Below are positions 1 through 11,583 of a DNA stretch of 64,000 nucleotides, in pieces. Under the pieces are notes generated by a model. That model did not search any database. It saw nothing but the letters and a program-made list of their open reading frames with translations, and was not told where the DNA came from. This stretch comes from Albugo candida (lineage: Eukaryota > Oomycota > Peronosporomycetes > Albuginales), in contig JBDOQK010000066.1 of the NCBI GenBank assembly GCA_040437565.1, forward strand, positions 1 to 64,000. Reading direction: 5' to 3'. A program made the position numbers and the translations under genes. The stretch's first letter is position 1. Each line of letters opens with the position of its first letter.

Positions 1-3000
1 TTATTCATTATACTGTATTAAGCATTCCTGACTGTATACGTCGTATCAAGTGCTCATTATTGAAGTATATGGTGTTTTACTAGGGTCATTACCTCACCAC
101 AAATAAGTCTGTAGCTGCAAAATGTTTTTTACATGCCGCTCTCGCTACATCCGAGCTACTAAAGACCGTCAACATCAATCATTCTTGCTACTTGTTTGAC
201 ATCATGAGGAAGACAATTCGAAACCCAAAATATCTCAGCTTCGAAGGTCTGCTTATTTCACGTCACTTCTATCACTTGCATCATCATGTTCAAATGTCAC
301 AAGCCTTCACGTACTCTTCTGTTACAGGATGAGACAAGTCTTTCACATAGATCGGCACGCGACGACAAGAACTATCCGGAGGGCGAAAATAATCTTCCTC
401 CTTCTGAAAGAAATAGTCAATTTGAGTTTTATCGTGATGAGATTATTTTACGATGCTTTTGTATACCTAGGGCACTGGACTGGTTTACTTCTTAGCGCAT
501 ATAGACCATAAGACTCGGCTCAATATCATTCATGTATCTAAATCCAACTTCTATCTTGTGTACTCCTTGCAAAACAACAGGGCCGAACGATATACTCAAT
601 CTGTTCACCACGATAAAAAAAAGTCTTCTTGAAGTTCCCTCCAATAAGATGAATTTACTTTCTTTTTGAGACGTGGACGGAGCATAGAAGGTGGGTTCGT
701 TTTCCCTCGGTGAAGACGGAGTGGAAATGTACCAGCGCGGTTTTCGTGATTATGCCATGCGTTGGAGACTAGGATTATTCACTCAGTATGTTCCGAATAT
801 AATTGTCGAGCTACTAATCAAGATTTCAAGATTTCGAGAGGTAGAAGAGAAATTTCTTGTATTTATCAGCTATATAATATGGGGTAACTCAGACCAATCC
901 AGCACCGTCTGTAATTTGACAACATTCGAAGCACACTTTTGGTACGTTTGATACCAGTGTCCTAGTAAAGATGAACGCATTCAACAAGCAGAAATACTAG
1001 ATCAGCTAGCATAGAAAGTCTGGATGGTGCTTTTTCCCCAGTTCTCATTCCTTAAAAACGGGTTGGTTCTGGATTCTATGCATTTGTAATCCGATGCTCT
1101 TTAAATAGAATTACAATGTTTCTCCACCAAATGTGTGGAGTATCAAAATGATAAAAATGCTGCGTGTGAAGGTTGTTCATGTGTTCTCCTGCTGACACAA
1201 GAGATATTGCAGCTTCCTCATGCCGCAGTGATACTAGACTATTTTCATCTGTAATGTATATCAATTGTCCGAAATACATTACTTCAATGCATACTCGCAC
1301 CACCAGGTCGAATTGCGCTACCCATTCAAGAGTAAAATCTGAGGTGCACTTGCGTGCCCCACCATTCTCACAGCTATGATTGTCGAGGGTGAAAAAACAA
1401 GCGAATGATCCTTTCTTGAAGAGTTGATCCACAACTTCAGTCATCTGAGTCCGCTTGCCTTGATCGTAACGTGCCTCCAAATTGCAGAATATGGCCACTT
1501 ATCGTGACGTATACTACCAAATTGTCGAAGTTGCCGATCGCGATTCGAACAATAGATAAAACGATCGCTCCAGACGAATTGCAGTGTCACCACCCGCGGT
1601 ATAAACATAAGTCAGATAAAATCCGTTGATGTCCTTCTCATTCCAACCTGATCTTAGGCTCAGAAAAATTCAGCATTCGTCAAGCGCAACCAGGAGCTAC
1701 TAATCTGACACATTTAGGAAGCTCCAATCGTAATTGTATAGCATATTCACACACGAAGGCTAAAAGAAAAATATGAAGTTGGGTTGAACATCTTTGCAGA
1801 CCGTGGTAGAGATCTAACTCGAAGAGTCCAAAAAGTTATTCGTGGATATGCATCTTGTAGTATTGGTAGTACAAGATGTCGAAGATGCCTTGATGTAGCC
1901 ATAAATGCCCGAATTTGTTCATTTTCTGTAGCTCTAGATCTTTCCCGATATAATAATGGATTCTTCTTGCTTCGGAGGCTTCGAAACGATTTTCGATGCT
2001 TGTACGACCGATTTTGAATGATGACACCAATGGTCAAGTAAATACGCTGCTCCAGCTGGTGAAGTCGTAATCGGGTCGGCTCACCAACCTACCTCTTCAA
2101 GCATAGCCGATTTACCAACTTCTAGTTCGCTGCTAAATTGGTCCGAAAAGGTTTCTTCGTCGGCGATCTCGCTGTCCGGGAAAGAAAGTGACAACTTGGA
2201 TTACGAGTAGCAAATTTGAAATACAGTAATTTGTTTCCATAAAACCACATGGTTAGTCCATGTAGTATTGGCAGCGTTGTTGCAATATATATGGAGGGAC
2301 ATTCCGAATTCCTGTATCCAGCAAGAAGATATGTACTTCTATATGTACTTCTATCATCCAATCCTCTCATCTTCGCCAGGTGTGGCTCGCTTCGTTTCGA
2401 AGTACTTCAAAAGAAACGAAAATTGGGACCATACCAACTTGACGGGATACTTCATCATAATTATCAAGCCAGAAAATCAAGGTACGTGATAATTTCGAGT
2501 TCTCATTAACTAGTAAATGAGCGCGTTCACCTAATTGAAATTGCAGTAGTTTTGAAGCTTGCAGTGACATCATTCAACCTCTTATCCTTTTACTTGATAA
2601 GGATGTTGCAAAATCGCGTGCTCTGAACTGACGTGGTTGACTAAAAAAACCCATAAGCGCTCAAGTATTCTCTTATCACGTCCGATGATCCCTAAAGACT
2701 GGCCATAAACCATGTAGCATACATTTTGAGATGATGCAGATTTCTTCATAATAATGATTACCATTCCGGTGTAGCAGTAGCACACAACGGAGAGGGCACC
2801 ATCAAGAACAGAGCATGGTTCTTGAAACATTCTACTTTTTCTGTACAATTACAAACGAAGTTAAATCTACCTGCTTGAAAACTCACGTAATAATGTTCAA
2901 TATGTTGAAACATTCATCGTGCGTAGCTGGGTAATCGTCGTGCAAACGTAAACCATACTTTCCAAGCAAGTCAGTAGTGCGAATTTGGTTTAACAACTTT

Positions 3001-5300
3001 GGTTGAAGACGTTCCGCTTCTAATCGTATTTTTCCCATCTCAAAATATTTTCAATATGGCAATCCTTTTAGAAGCATTTCGTTGGGCTCGGCTTGTGTGT
3101 TTAATTGCGGTCACTCGACCATGGAGCAGTTGATTGATCCTCTACGCGAAATGAATACTTGGAAGAGAAGCATTTTTTTGGTATATCATGAATTATTGGC
3201 TTTACCGCACGGGTCTCAATAAATTACAGTTTGTGACCTCGAATATGGTATACGTGAGATTGCCAATGTAGCTTCTATACGGCTCTTGCGTTCGAAAGCA
3301 CTAATCACCGTAAACAAGGCTATCATGAATCAAATTTGATTGGCATGATACGTCATCTCCTATTTACGGAGAGTACAATCAAGTCGAGTATCATGAGCAT
3401 CATCCTCAATACGCTTCCAGACAGGATGTATGGCTGAAGCTCTTTTGTCGAAATACTGGAGATGGCCACCGTGTGAATACAAGAACTACATGCCTCAGGC
3501 AAAACATGCGTGTGGAGTCACAATGCAGTGGCTATAGAATATATAACATTTCTTAATTACAAAGTCTTCAGTCGCGTCTTCGTGAATCTCACTTTGATCC
3601 TTCTTAGTTGGTCATACCAACTCCGTTTTTTTTACTTACTTTTGAGGGCTTCGTGCTTCTTACGACGACGGTAATCGTCACTTTTGATTTTTTTTCCTTC
3701 TGAAAGAAATTATAACGTCAAACCACAAGCGTAATGAATCCGAGTCAAAATGTACGGTCGATTGACTTGATCGAATCAAATCCAAACTACTACTTACTTC
3801 CCGTCTCCATTGAGGCTTTTGTAATAACATTTCAAACTGACATATTCGATCTAAGAGCATTACAATTTACCAAACGTGGTTTCTGTGAATTGAGCGTTGG
3901 AACAACTTCATATCCAAGTAGTGCATTAAATGTTCTTATGAAATGATGCTGCGTCAAAAGATTTGATGATACGTAGCGGTTTTCATCTCATTTGTGACAG
4001 CATTCTCTGCACAAGATTGTATTGTTGAAGGGTTCCCTTCATTCAGTCGAATATGTTGAAGTCCATGATGGTTGTATCTAGGGCCATCTTATAGACCACA
4101 TGGGAATGTACACGTGCTCCACAAAATGGAATGCCCACTTTGAACTGGATTTTGGTAAATGGAACTTATCCGATCTCACTCACACAGATCTCATACATTT
4201 ACCATCACATTGCCATTTCTCATCAAGCTGAAATTAACTACGAGATATGACAGGATTTGTAGTGATTGCGATTTGACCTAGAGTTGCGTCAGGGCTGTAT
4301 GACTAGTATTGACTATAGCATGCAGCAATGTATCCTAGCGGTACCTCAATAATCACCCGAATACGCGGAACTTTAACGATTTTTATGCTCTTAATTGATT
4401 TCTTGTAGGCAGACAGCAAGTACAACAAATTTGTGCTTATCACCGCTTTATGCAACAAGAAGGAAAAATTGAAACTTTCTGATGTACAAGCGAGCCATCC
4501 AGTAACCCACTTTTGTCTTTTTCACTACTAAAATATCTCACTGTTCTCTAGAGCGGAGCCTTCTACATTTCTCTATTTCTTCATTTTGGATGGGAACACA
4601 TACAGAATTTTCATGGCCACTCTTTCGATCTTCAATATTCGTCGATCTCAATCCCGCACACTCGACTGTCGCAAGAAAAAGCTCGCTTATAGATTTGCCA
4701 CATAGCCAATACTGGTCGTTAACTTCAATTTTAAGATTTAGACATTAAAGATCTTACCGAGTCGATCTTATCACATGATGCTATAGTGAAGCAACTACCG
4801 TTTTACAATTGCATTTTCCGGAAAGAATTTTTATGATGGTAAGTCATTACAGCATTATCATAAGCGTGGCTGCTCTGGTTCCTACTCGATGTCTGAATCC
4901 TTGCTTGGATAGACGTCGCGGACAAATCACATAATCTTTCGTCCAGCTATTTCAACAGCTATTAAAATTCAAGTTGATTTGAAGGGCTTCTCTCGTCATA
5001 TTACACTACACAGTGTGACCACGTCGAAGGCTTGGTGGCATTTGGCAGCAGCCCGTAAGACAATGGTTTTGCATTCGGACTGGGTAATGCTGCACGAAGC
5101 ATGAGTCAAAGTAATGATCGTGTACAGCAGCCATTCTCTCAATTTATTCACAGCATTGCATTTCCACATCAATCGATTTGGTGCATCAGCGTTCACTCAA
5201 GCTGTATGTCGTCTTCGAAAATCTCAATAAGTGTGACAATGTTACATTAATGACCCCTGCCAGACTCAATACCATCATCACATCTTGGCATACATTCCAT
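1..5300. other. Outer left arm, degenerate DNA
   Basis: I recognise no intact conserved gene here. The stretch has scattered short reading frames; the longest is about 140 codons on the minus strand at 1076-1498 and matches no family I know. From about 4.1 kb rightward, short blocks reappear inverted near 62.3-62.9 kb; for example, a block at about 4170-4190 reading GATCTCACTCACACAGATCT is found in reverse complement at about 62917-62940. This part is therefore the outer edge of the window-wide inverted duplication. A possible two-exon gene at 2582-3038 is listed separately. Confidence 0.5.
2582..3038 (-). CDS. Unrecognised two-exon small protein (candidate)
   Basis: A start codon at 3038 opens exon 2887-3038, followed by a GTGAGT donor, a 46-nt intron (2841-2886) ending in TGTACAG, and exon 2582-2840 ending at a stop. 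The phases agree and give about 136 residues. The N-terminal part is charged, with LHDDYPATHDECFNILN near its end. The second exon begins EPCSVLDGALSVVCYCYTG and includes a short hydrophobic stretch. I do not recognise a family. It may be a real small gene or a surviving fragment of a larger one, since the surrounding DNA is decayed. Support is limited to the open, correctly phased splice model. Confidence 0.3.
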
Positions 5301-5362
5301 CATCAAAGAAAGAGCCTACCTCCGGAGCTACAGGAAATAACAATTTGATGAAGAATCGATTT

Positions 5363-5937
5363 TCTATGCAGTAGATCGCAAATACATCCGAGCGTTGAAT
5401 CGGTACGGAGTGCAGGGAACCGTTCGGTGGCTTTACACTTTGGGCGATGTGAAATTTGGATATTATGCGGGCACAGATCGCCTCGGGAGTAAACACTATG
5501 AAGATCGAACTGAATTCGCCGATCAAGGGCGACACTGCGAGTACCATATTGATTCATTAGATAATTTCGACGGCGATCAGATCCCACCAGAGTGGCATGC
5601 TTGGCTGCACAACGGACGTCAAACCCGGCGATGAGGCCTTCAAGGTTGGAAACATGCTGCACAAATGGTTTTTTCAATTCTATTCATTTGTAGGCAGAAA
5701 ACTGGGCCAAAATACCGATTTCGCAAAAAAGGAGACATCTTTTCAACACCATGTTGGTCCAACCGAAGCTTTGTTACGCAAGACTCTTCTAAAATAACAA
5801 GAGGATACAACTCTGAACATTTTATGCCCAAGCTAGGGGAGCCAGATCAATACTATCTGCAACCATATCACCCGCTTCGTTGTCGCAAATGTTCCAATCA
5901 GATTTTCGAACATGTTGACTGCAATGACCCAGAATAG
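5363..5937 (+). pseudogene. NDUFA12: NDUFA12 (complex I 17.2 kDa subunit) relic, left arm
   Basis: The reading frame around 5395-5634 contains YGVQGTVRW, then YYAGTDRLGSKHYEDRTEF and FDGDQIPPEWHAWLH. This is the diagnostic order of the NDUFA12/B17.2 accessory subunit of mitochondrial NADH:ubiquinone oxidoreductase, whose hallmark is PPEWHxWLH. Just after WLH the frame changes: the TTDV...GDEAF continuation seen in the right-arm copy lies in another frame, and a further stretch at 5690-5900 matches the right copy's C-terminal part. It is a decayed copy; the working gene must be elsewhere. Its inverted partner is at 61.5-62.15 kb. Confidence 0.75.
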
Positions 5938-7060
5938 AGTTCCAAATGTCTCCGGACTGTTACGTGATGCATTACTCAATTAATAATTGGTAAATCAAAT
6001 AAAGCGTATAATCGGTTTGAAAGAGCTGTTACTATCCGCAGCCCATGCTGGGAGCCCCAGGAAAACACATCAACACCATGACAATGTATCACCATCTTTG
6101 CGAGTATTTCAAGTAGCGTTTGGATGCTGAGATTTCGGTTGTATCTGCGATCACCACAATGCATTTGGCTTTTGATGTACAAGTCGAGAAGGAATTAGAC
6201 AAAATCGGACATATTCAAAGCGACAGGCGATCACAAGCACTTATGACTTCAGATTTGGTATGCTTTGTATGAAATGTCATCATGGATATTCGCATATCTT
6301 ACCAGTAAAACACAAACAGCCCGCTAGCAATCTAGTGAGAAGTCTTTCGAACTTCCATACGAGATGGAAAATCAGACTTCCACTGCGAAAGCAGACTCTC
6401 CAGCATATTCGTTAGTTCCATGACGTCGGGGCTTAAACGTTCTTGACAATCGATGTAAGTTTGCTGGATCAACGAATCAGTGACATTTCTATGCCCTATA
6501 CTGCACAAATGCGATGCATTATATGAGGGATACCTTGGAAAACATTAGTGCTTTTATATATCCAGAGCATCGTCTTGTATGAAGATGGTACAAAGGATCA
6601 AGAATCATTATACATTGACACGCGATCGATCAAATGTGATCAATATATATGTGCCATCATTTGGTCCAACGGAAACATAGTATGTAAGAAATACGCTGTC
6701 ATTGCTTGAGGCGTCAGATAAAGTGTACAGAATAGGATTGTGCTTCCGAGAAGCCGAGTTCGGAGCAATAGTGCGCGTAGCCATTCACGTGATTATGATT
6801 CACACCTGACTTGAGTCTAGCGCTTTTGGAAATGGCGATATCATTGTCAACCAAAGATTTACTACAAAAATCACATGGTGTTGAAATTCCACACCTTATA
6901 CAAGCACAAATCAAACGTGGCTATGCAGGTCATGTCTCAACGAAAAAGGTTCTTTTCTACATCTACATACCCACGGAATATTCCTGGAAGAAGTAAGAAA
7001 CCTTCAAGAATGCTCCAGGAAATCTGATGTCTTCACCCAGAATCATCACATTCACAACTC
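5938..7060. other. Intergenic, conserved 5' flank of secreted-protein gene
   Basis: No gene is recognised. The last 300-400 bases before the secreted-protein gene are strongly similar, in inverted orientation, to 60.78-61.2 kb, including runs around ATTGTCAACCAAAGATTTACT. The similarity is clearly higher than over the outer arms, which suggests either later gene conversion or constraint on a promoter. Confidence 0.6.
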
Positions 7061-7065
7061 GATTG

Positions 7066-7072
7066 CCATTTT
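7066..7072 (+). promoter_or_regulatory. Oomycete-type initiator of the secreted-protein gene
   Basis: CCATTTT fits the oomycete initiator consensus YCAYTYY and is followed by CGGTTTTAC, resembling the flanking promoter region. It lies about 40 nt upstream of the start at 7112. The same block is preserved upstream of the 60-kb copy. The transcription start is inferred. Confidence 0.45.
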
Positions 7073-7111
7073 CGGTTTTACTTCATACAGCAGAGATACA
7101 ATCACTTTAGC

Positions 7112-7842
7112 ATGATGAAGTCACTGATCGTCCTTCAATTCCTCTCGTCTTTATGCCTCATCGCATCAGCACATAACGAGGACATTAATGTCGCAGGTGT
7201 TACAGTGCTGAAGAATTCTTCAGCTTTAGCAATCAAAAATAAGGCACTACAAAACAATTCCATCGCATTTATNNNNNNNNNNNNNNNNNNNNNNNNNNNN
7301 NNNNNNNNNNNNNNNNNNNNNNNNNNNNNNNNNNNNNNNNNNNNNNNNNNNNNNNNNNNNNNNNNNNNNNNNAGGAGTCGAACGAACAGGCCGAGGACAT
7401 TAACGTTGCGGGGATCACTACACTGAAGAATTCTTCAGCTTTGGCGATCAAAAATAAGGCATTGCAACATAATGCTATCGCTTTTATTGGTAACAATGTG
7501 GCCATTCAAAAGCAGTCTGAAATCGAAAAAGAGTCGGCCGAACAGGTTCCTGCTGGAGTTGAGTTGCTTCCCAATGAAAAAGACGTTTTGATTATGCCAC
7601 AAGAGGTGGACTCAGAACAAGTTAGCGATTTGGAAGCTATTCAGCGAGAAGATGGCATTTCAGATTCCGAACAAGGAACGTTTGGACCGTCTTATCGTGT
7701 CCGCTTCCGTTTCCGTCATCCCCAATTCGGATTCCGTTATGGATACCGCTATCCAATTTGGTACTGGCGACGTTTTGGTCATCGATTCTATCCCGCCCGA
7801 TGTTACTTTGGACGACAATTTGGTGACTTTTATTATTGTTAA
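7112..7842 (+). CDS. Secreted protein with 52-residue tandem repeat and Arg/Tyr-rich C-terminus
   Basis: The protein starts with a clear signal peptide (MMKSLIVLQFLSSLCLIASA); an alternative ATG lies one codon later. Next come two tandem repeats of about 52 residues, each opening with EDINVAG and containing LKNSSALAIKNKAL and IAFIGNN. Then follow an acidic linker (VPAGVELLPNEKDVLIMPQEVDSEQ) and a striking basic-aromatic tail with YRVRFRFRHPQFGFRYGYRY and a last residue of Cys. A 100-N gap (7273-7372) interrupts the first repeat. Comparison with the 60-kb copy suggests only about 45 nt are missing, which would keep the frame open. There is no RxLR or Crinkler motif. It is probably exported, perhaps to the host interface; function unknown. 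The inverted copy at 60.1-60.76 kb carries an internal stop, so this is the likely live copy. Confidence 0.75.
7273..7372. other. Assembly gap (100 N) inside a tandem repeat
   Basis: The run is exactly 100 N, a placeholder length. It falls between the two 52-residue repeats of the secreted protein, where short-read assemblies commonly break. Confidence 0.9.
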
Positions 7843-9264
7843 ATCATCGCATCGGCAATTTGATGTGAAGTATCGTATATCTGTAATTGGAATAAAGTTG
7901 TTGTTTGTCCTTTGATATCATTCACTGTCGTCGCTGATTTGGCTGATCGTGTTGAGACGATACGCATTCGCTTACGATGATCAAGATACCATCACTCACG
8001 CAGGTCTATTTGGCTTCGAGCGCTTCTTCATGTATTAAAGGTATTGTTTGGCTTCTACCGATGTGGTGAACAACTAAGAGCGTCGACAGATGACGGCATG
8101 CGACTTCAGGAGGGCGACGGTCAACAAACCAACATTGCACTTAATTTGCACGAAAAGCTGGATATGCCATCTGACAGCTCGGCTTCAGCTCTTAGATGGC
8201 GTGAGAACGTGCGTAGTTAAACGATCGATTTGCGGTCCTTTATCACATCAAAAATAGTAGGATGTCCAACAAAGTTTCGAAAAATTCGGCTGTGGGAAGC
8301 TTTAGGATTCTTCTGTATCTAATGCATGAGCAGACTGAGAATGTCCAGAAATAGTAACCACTGACTCGCATGCCAATTCATCAATGAAGAAGCGAATAAA
8401 AAGCATCAGATGAAAGGATGGTTTTCAGACTTTTACGTAGTTGAAGCATCGTATCATGTATGAACGTTGTCCATGCTCGATACATCAGGCATAGAAGAAA
8501 AGCTTATGCTGTCAAATTATTGGGTTTTGCGCTGGTATATTAGTACAAGAATGATTAGACGGGTCAGAGGATATGGATGACGCAGATGCGGATTGATTAC
8601 AGCTACAAGCGACAGTGCTGTATATACAATAAATGGTGTCCGCGAGATGTGCTTGTCTCAAAGGCGCTTGGGACATAACAGGTGCAGAGCGGGCTCACAC
8701 AGACATATGAACAGCTTGTCTTTTTTCCAACGTTTGAACGTCCCGCTTGGATAGTAGTCCTATGAAAATAAAATGTCAGACAGCACACCTCATAATAGTC
8801 TAGTTTCCAGTATGCAGATTGCGCGTAAGAAAAGGTTTTGGCTGGATAGCTTTGCAGGCGAAAAAGAAACAGATATGAAGCTGTCGGACGAGGCATTTTT
8901 CTATCGGTTGGCGTTGCTCATCCCTCCAAGCGATCCATCGAAAGATCTCATCTTATTCAACACTACCAGATGTGGGGCGGAGAGGTGGCAACTTGGTAGA
9001 TTTAAAGTCAATTATCGTTTTGACGACTCACTTTTACAATTAGGTCATATAATCACTTTTTCGATATGCCCATGATGACACTACAGCAGTCAAAGAATAT
9101 GTATACTATTCAACGATAGCTGAATGGTCATGCGCTTCTTCTACTTGATGTCTATTTTGACCAAGAGACTTCCCGGTAGAGTAGAGTCTCTAATCCGCGC
9201 GATCCTACTTTCCATTATAGAACCGTAATGAGAAAAAGGAACGCGATTCGTTCGACGGAACGAG
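7843..9264. other. Left-arm spacer mirrored at 58.75-60.0 kb
   Basis: No intact gene is seen. Several blocks recur inverted in the right arm. One is around 8870-8945, with GTTGCTCATCCCTCCAAGCG matching CGCTTGGAGGGATACGCAAC at about 58990. Another is 9120-9225, whose minus-strand peptide SRIARIRDSTLPG resembles SRITRIRDSTLALGG encoded at 58.78 kb plus. Conservation at the peptide level suggests a former coding exon. Confidence 0.5.
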
Positions 9265-9457
9265 CTCTGCAATTCGCTGTTCAGCTTCAGCCTCTCTAAG
9301 CGCTTCTTCAAAAGTTGCAAAATCCGATGAGCATTGACTGCACGTGCTAATAAGACGAACGAAACCACCCGTGTTTGGTCCATTCAAACGCAACTATCCC
9401 GCTGCCCCTCCACCGCACCACGTTTTGTTTATTCTTCCTTCGCTAATACGACATGAG

Positions 9458-10110
9458 CTATTGCAACCCACGAAAGTATGGAATCTGAATCTGTAGCTGA
9501 ATGAGTTCTTTCACACGCTTCTCGGCCTTCTTCCTCATACTATCTGTAAGTTTTCGATTGATCGCTTCTAACTTCTTTATTCGCTCGTCAGGAAGTCCAC
9601 CTTTTCGTCCCATTTCCGTAGCTTTCATTTCAGAAGTAAGAGTTGTGACCTTCATTTTCGGTAGTTTCGTTAAGGTTTTCCATGGTGCGAGGGCTTTATC
9701 ATCTCGCCTATCCGATTCAGTACAGTGTTTGTATAGGATTGGATACTTGACTACCTAACGAATGATGTTACAGCACGGTTGTATAAAACGTAACAGAGAT
9801 TGTGTGTTAACATCGCGTTGCTCTTTGAACAAAACTGAATTTGTATGTGTGTTAAGGATGCAGTGCCGTGTTATACACCCAAGTTTATCGTTACTTGGTT
9901 GAACTTGCATTTTGACTGGAAAGTTACATACGGGTAACCATCAAAAAAAAGTAATGAAAATGAATTGCATGTTGGAATTCTGATCGACTTTGTTGAGGAA
10001 TAGTTGACAAACGCCTAATGGTAGGATGACTTCAGTGCCGCACTAACCGCAGTGATCTTATTGTAGAGTAAGCGTCATTAAGCATGGACGGATTTGGAAG
10101 AGAGGTTCAA
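9458..10110 (-). pseudogene. Degraded CDK11 5' end plus upstream region
   Basis: On the minus strand, 9640-9700 reads ATGATAAAGCCCTCGCACCA followed by a stretch encoding LNETTENEGHNS in shifted frames. It aligns with the 5' end of CDK11 at 19.88-19.94 kb (MTKHSHHTNTN, NGGHNS). The flank to 10.1 kb also aligns with 19.94-20.41 kb, e.g. TTGTAGAGTAAGCGTCA versus TTGTAGAGCTAGCGTCA. Below 9640 the match is lost and a 65-codon lysine-rich frame (9458-9655) of unknown origin follows. It is a broken, non-coding relic of the host kinase gene. It appears again at 11.78-12.43 kb only because of the gap duplication. Confidence 0.55.
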
Positions 10111-11480
10111 AGCATTTTTGATTTTTAGAATTATCCCAGCCATGTGGGATTTTGATCACAGCTCTAAGGCCTCCAAATCTGAGGGGGTCCTTGAACATAA
10201 GTAAATTTGTACGTTCTCTCCGTAGGCAACAAACGCGAACGTTGCCAGCTTGTCCGTGCTGTTAAGGCATTAGGTGTTTGTGTTACAACTTTATGAAACG
10301 AAAAGACAGATACCTTTTCTTGAAGTCACCTTAGGGGTTCAAGTTGACAGCTTTCGTCTGCCTTCTTAGTTATTTACATACCTTCAGCATTGGAATAGCG
10401 TGGCGATCAGAGCAACGCGTTTTGCTCTATTTCTATGCATCTAATTTTCTTCATTTATTACCATCTATAGCCGCAACAACCTCGATGATAAAGAAAGCGC
10501 AGGAAGAATTTCACAACCTGTACAGCTGACCAAAATTTGCGCATTTTTACTGATTGTGATTTCGTACATCACTGCCCTTTCACATGCATTGAGAAAACAA
10601 TGACGCTGCGATGATCTTGTATCAAAGAGCATTTTTCTCGCAGCTGTGTATATTTCCAACCTATCGGTATACTGTGATGCAAGACCTTCATTCCCTTCAA
10701 CATGTCCGTACTACTCGCAAAGAAAGTAACGCAAGATATGACAATCTATCACCTCGAGTTACCATTTTCCACTGCAGCAGTGGGCTATTCTCAGCGTTGA
10801 TCAATAAGTAGCCACAATTCATTGCGCGTAGCTGCTTACTGAGACAGTTCTAGTAATTTTTCATCAATGTTACGAACCCCCGAGGGTATGCGACGAGATC
10901 AAGTAAATGACATCTCCGTCCACGAAGGTACTTTTGGCTAAACGCGACGTGATACCTCGCTCCAACACATGCAAGGATCCAGCTGCAATAGCTCATGTCC
11001 ATACTATTTTCGACATGTCCACATTAAAGCTGCACAATGAAATAGCAGCTGTATCATTCGAAGATAACTGAACGAGCATGCGCTGCTCCTACTTGATCGA
11101 TCCATCGGATTTGGATTACCATATTGAAACAGAAATAGCCGATGAACAAAGAGTCACTCGATTGGATAAACATGTTGCTGTTCAACTTCTGAAGCTGATG
11201 AGTATTGGCTGCCCCGCTAATGGGGCGAACGTCATACCATTGACGTGGGTACTTGAATCCATTGAATTAGACTGCAGCTCTTCCACCGCGTAACATTTTG
11301 ATTACCGTTCCTTCCGTATTCTCATGAATCTCGAATGAGCTCTTTGTGCCTCGAAAGTCCAAAATCTGATCTCATAGACGAATGAGGTCGTCCCCATGCT
11401 TCTCCACCTGCTTCTGCAGACTCACTGTGATTTGTTTAATGTTTTGATTCGTCACCACGTACTACGACTTTTCGTTTCCC
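10111..11480. other. No gene recognised
   Basis: Only short shadows of 60-70 codons are present on both strands. The DNA appears to be decayed flank between the CDK11 relic and the kinesin fossils. Confidence 0.4.
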
Positions 11481-11483
11481 AAC

Positions 11484-11583
11484 NNNNNNNNNNNNNNNNN
11501 NNNNNNNNNNNNNNNNNNNNNNNNNNNNNNNNNNNNNNNNNNNNNNNNNNNNNNNNNNNNNNNNNNNNNNNNNNNNNNNNNNN
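11484..11583. other. Assembly gap (100 N)
   Basis: Exactly 100 N, bounded on each side by the same 2219-bp sequence. Confidence 0.95.

Larger units (their letters stand above)
9265..11483. repeat. Copy 1 of 2219-bp duplicated segment flanking a gap
   Basis: This segment reappears as 11584-13802 at a constant offset of 2319, with identical translated frames throughout. The copies end and begin exactly at the 100-N gap 11484-11583. This is the pattern of two contig ends that overlap but were scaffolded instead of merged. Treat one copy as redundant. Confidence 0.9.

Noticed and set aside
1076-1498. 140-codon minus-strand frame as a gene
   Set aside because: No family resemblance, no promoter or splice support, and it lies in decayed arm DNA. 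Retained only as a remark.
7690-7842. RxLR effector motif in the Arg-rich tail
   Set aside because: The Arg/Phe alternation is far from the signal peptide, at the C-terminus, and has no following acidic EER. Not the RxLR layout.
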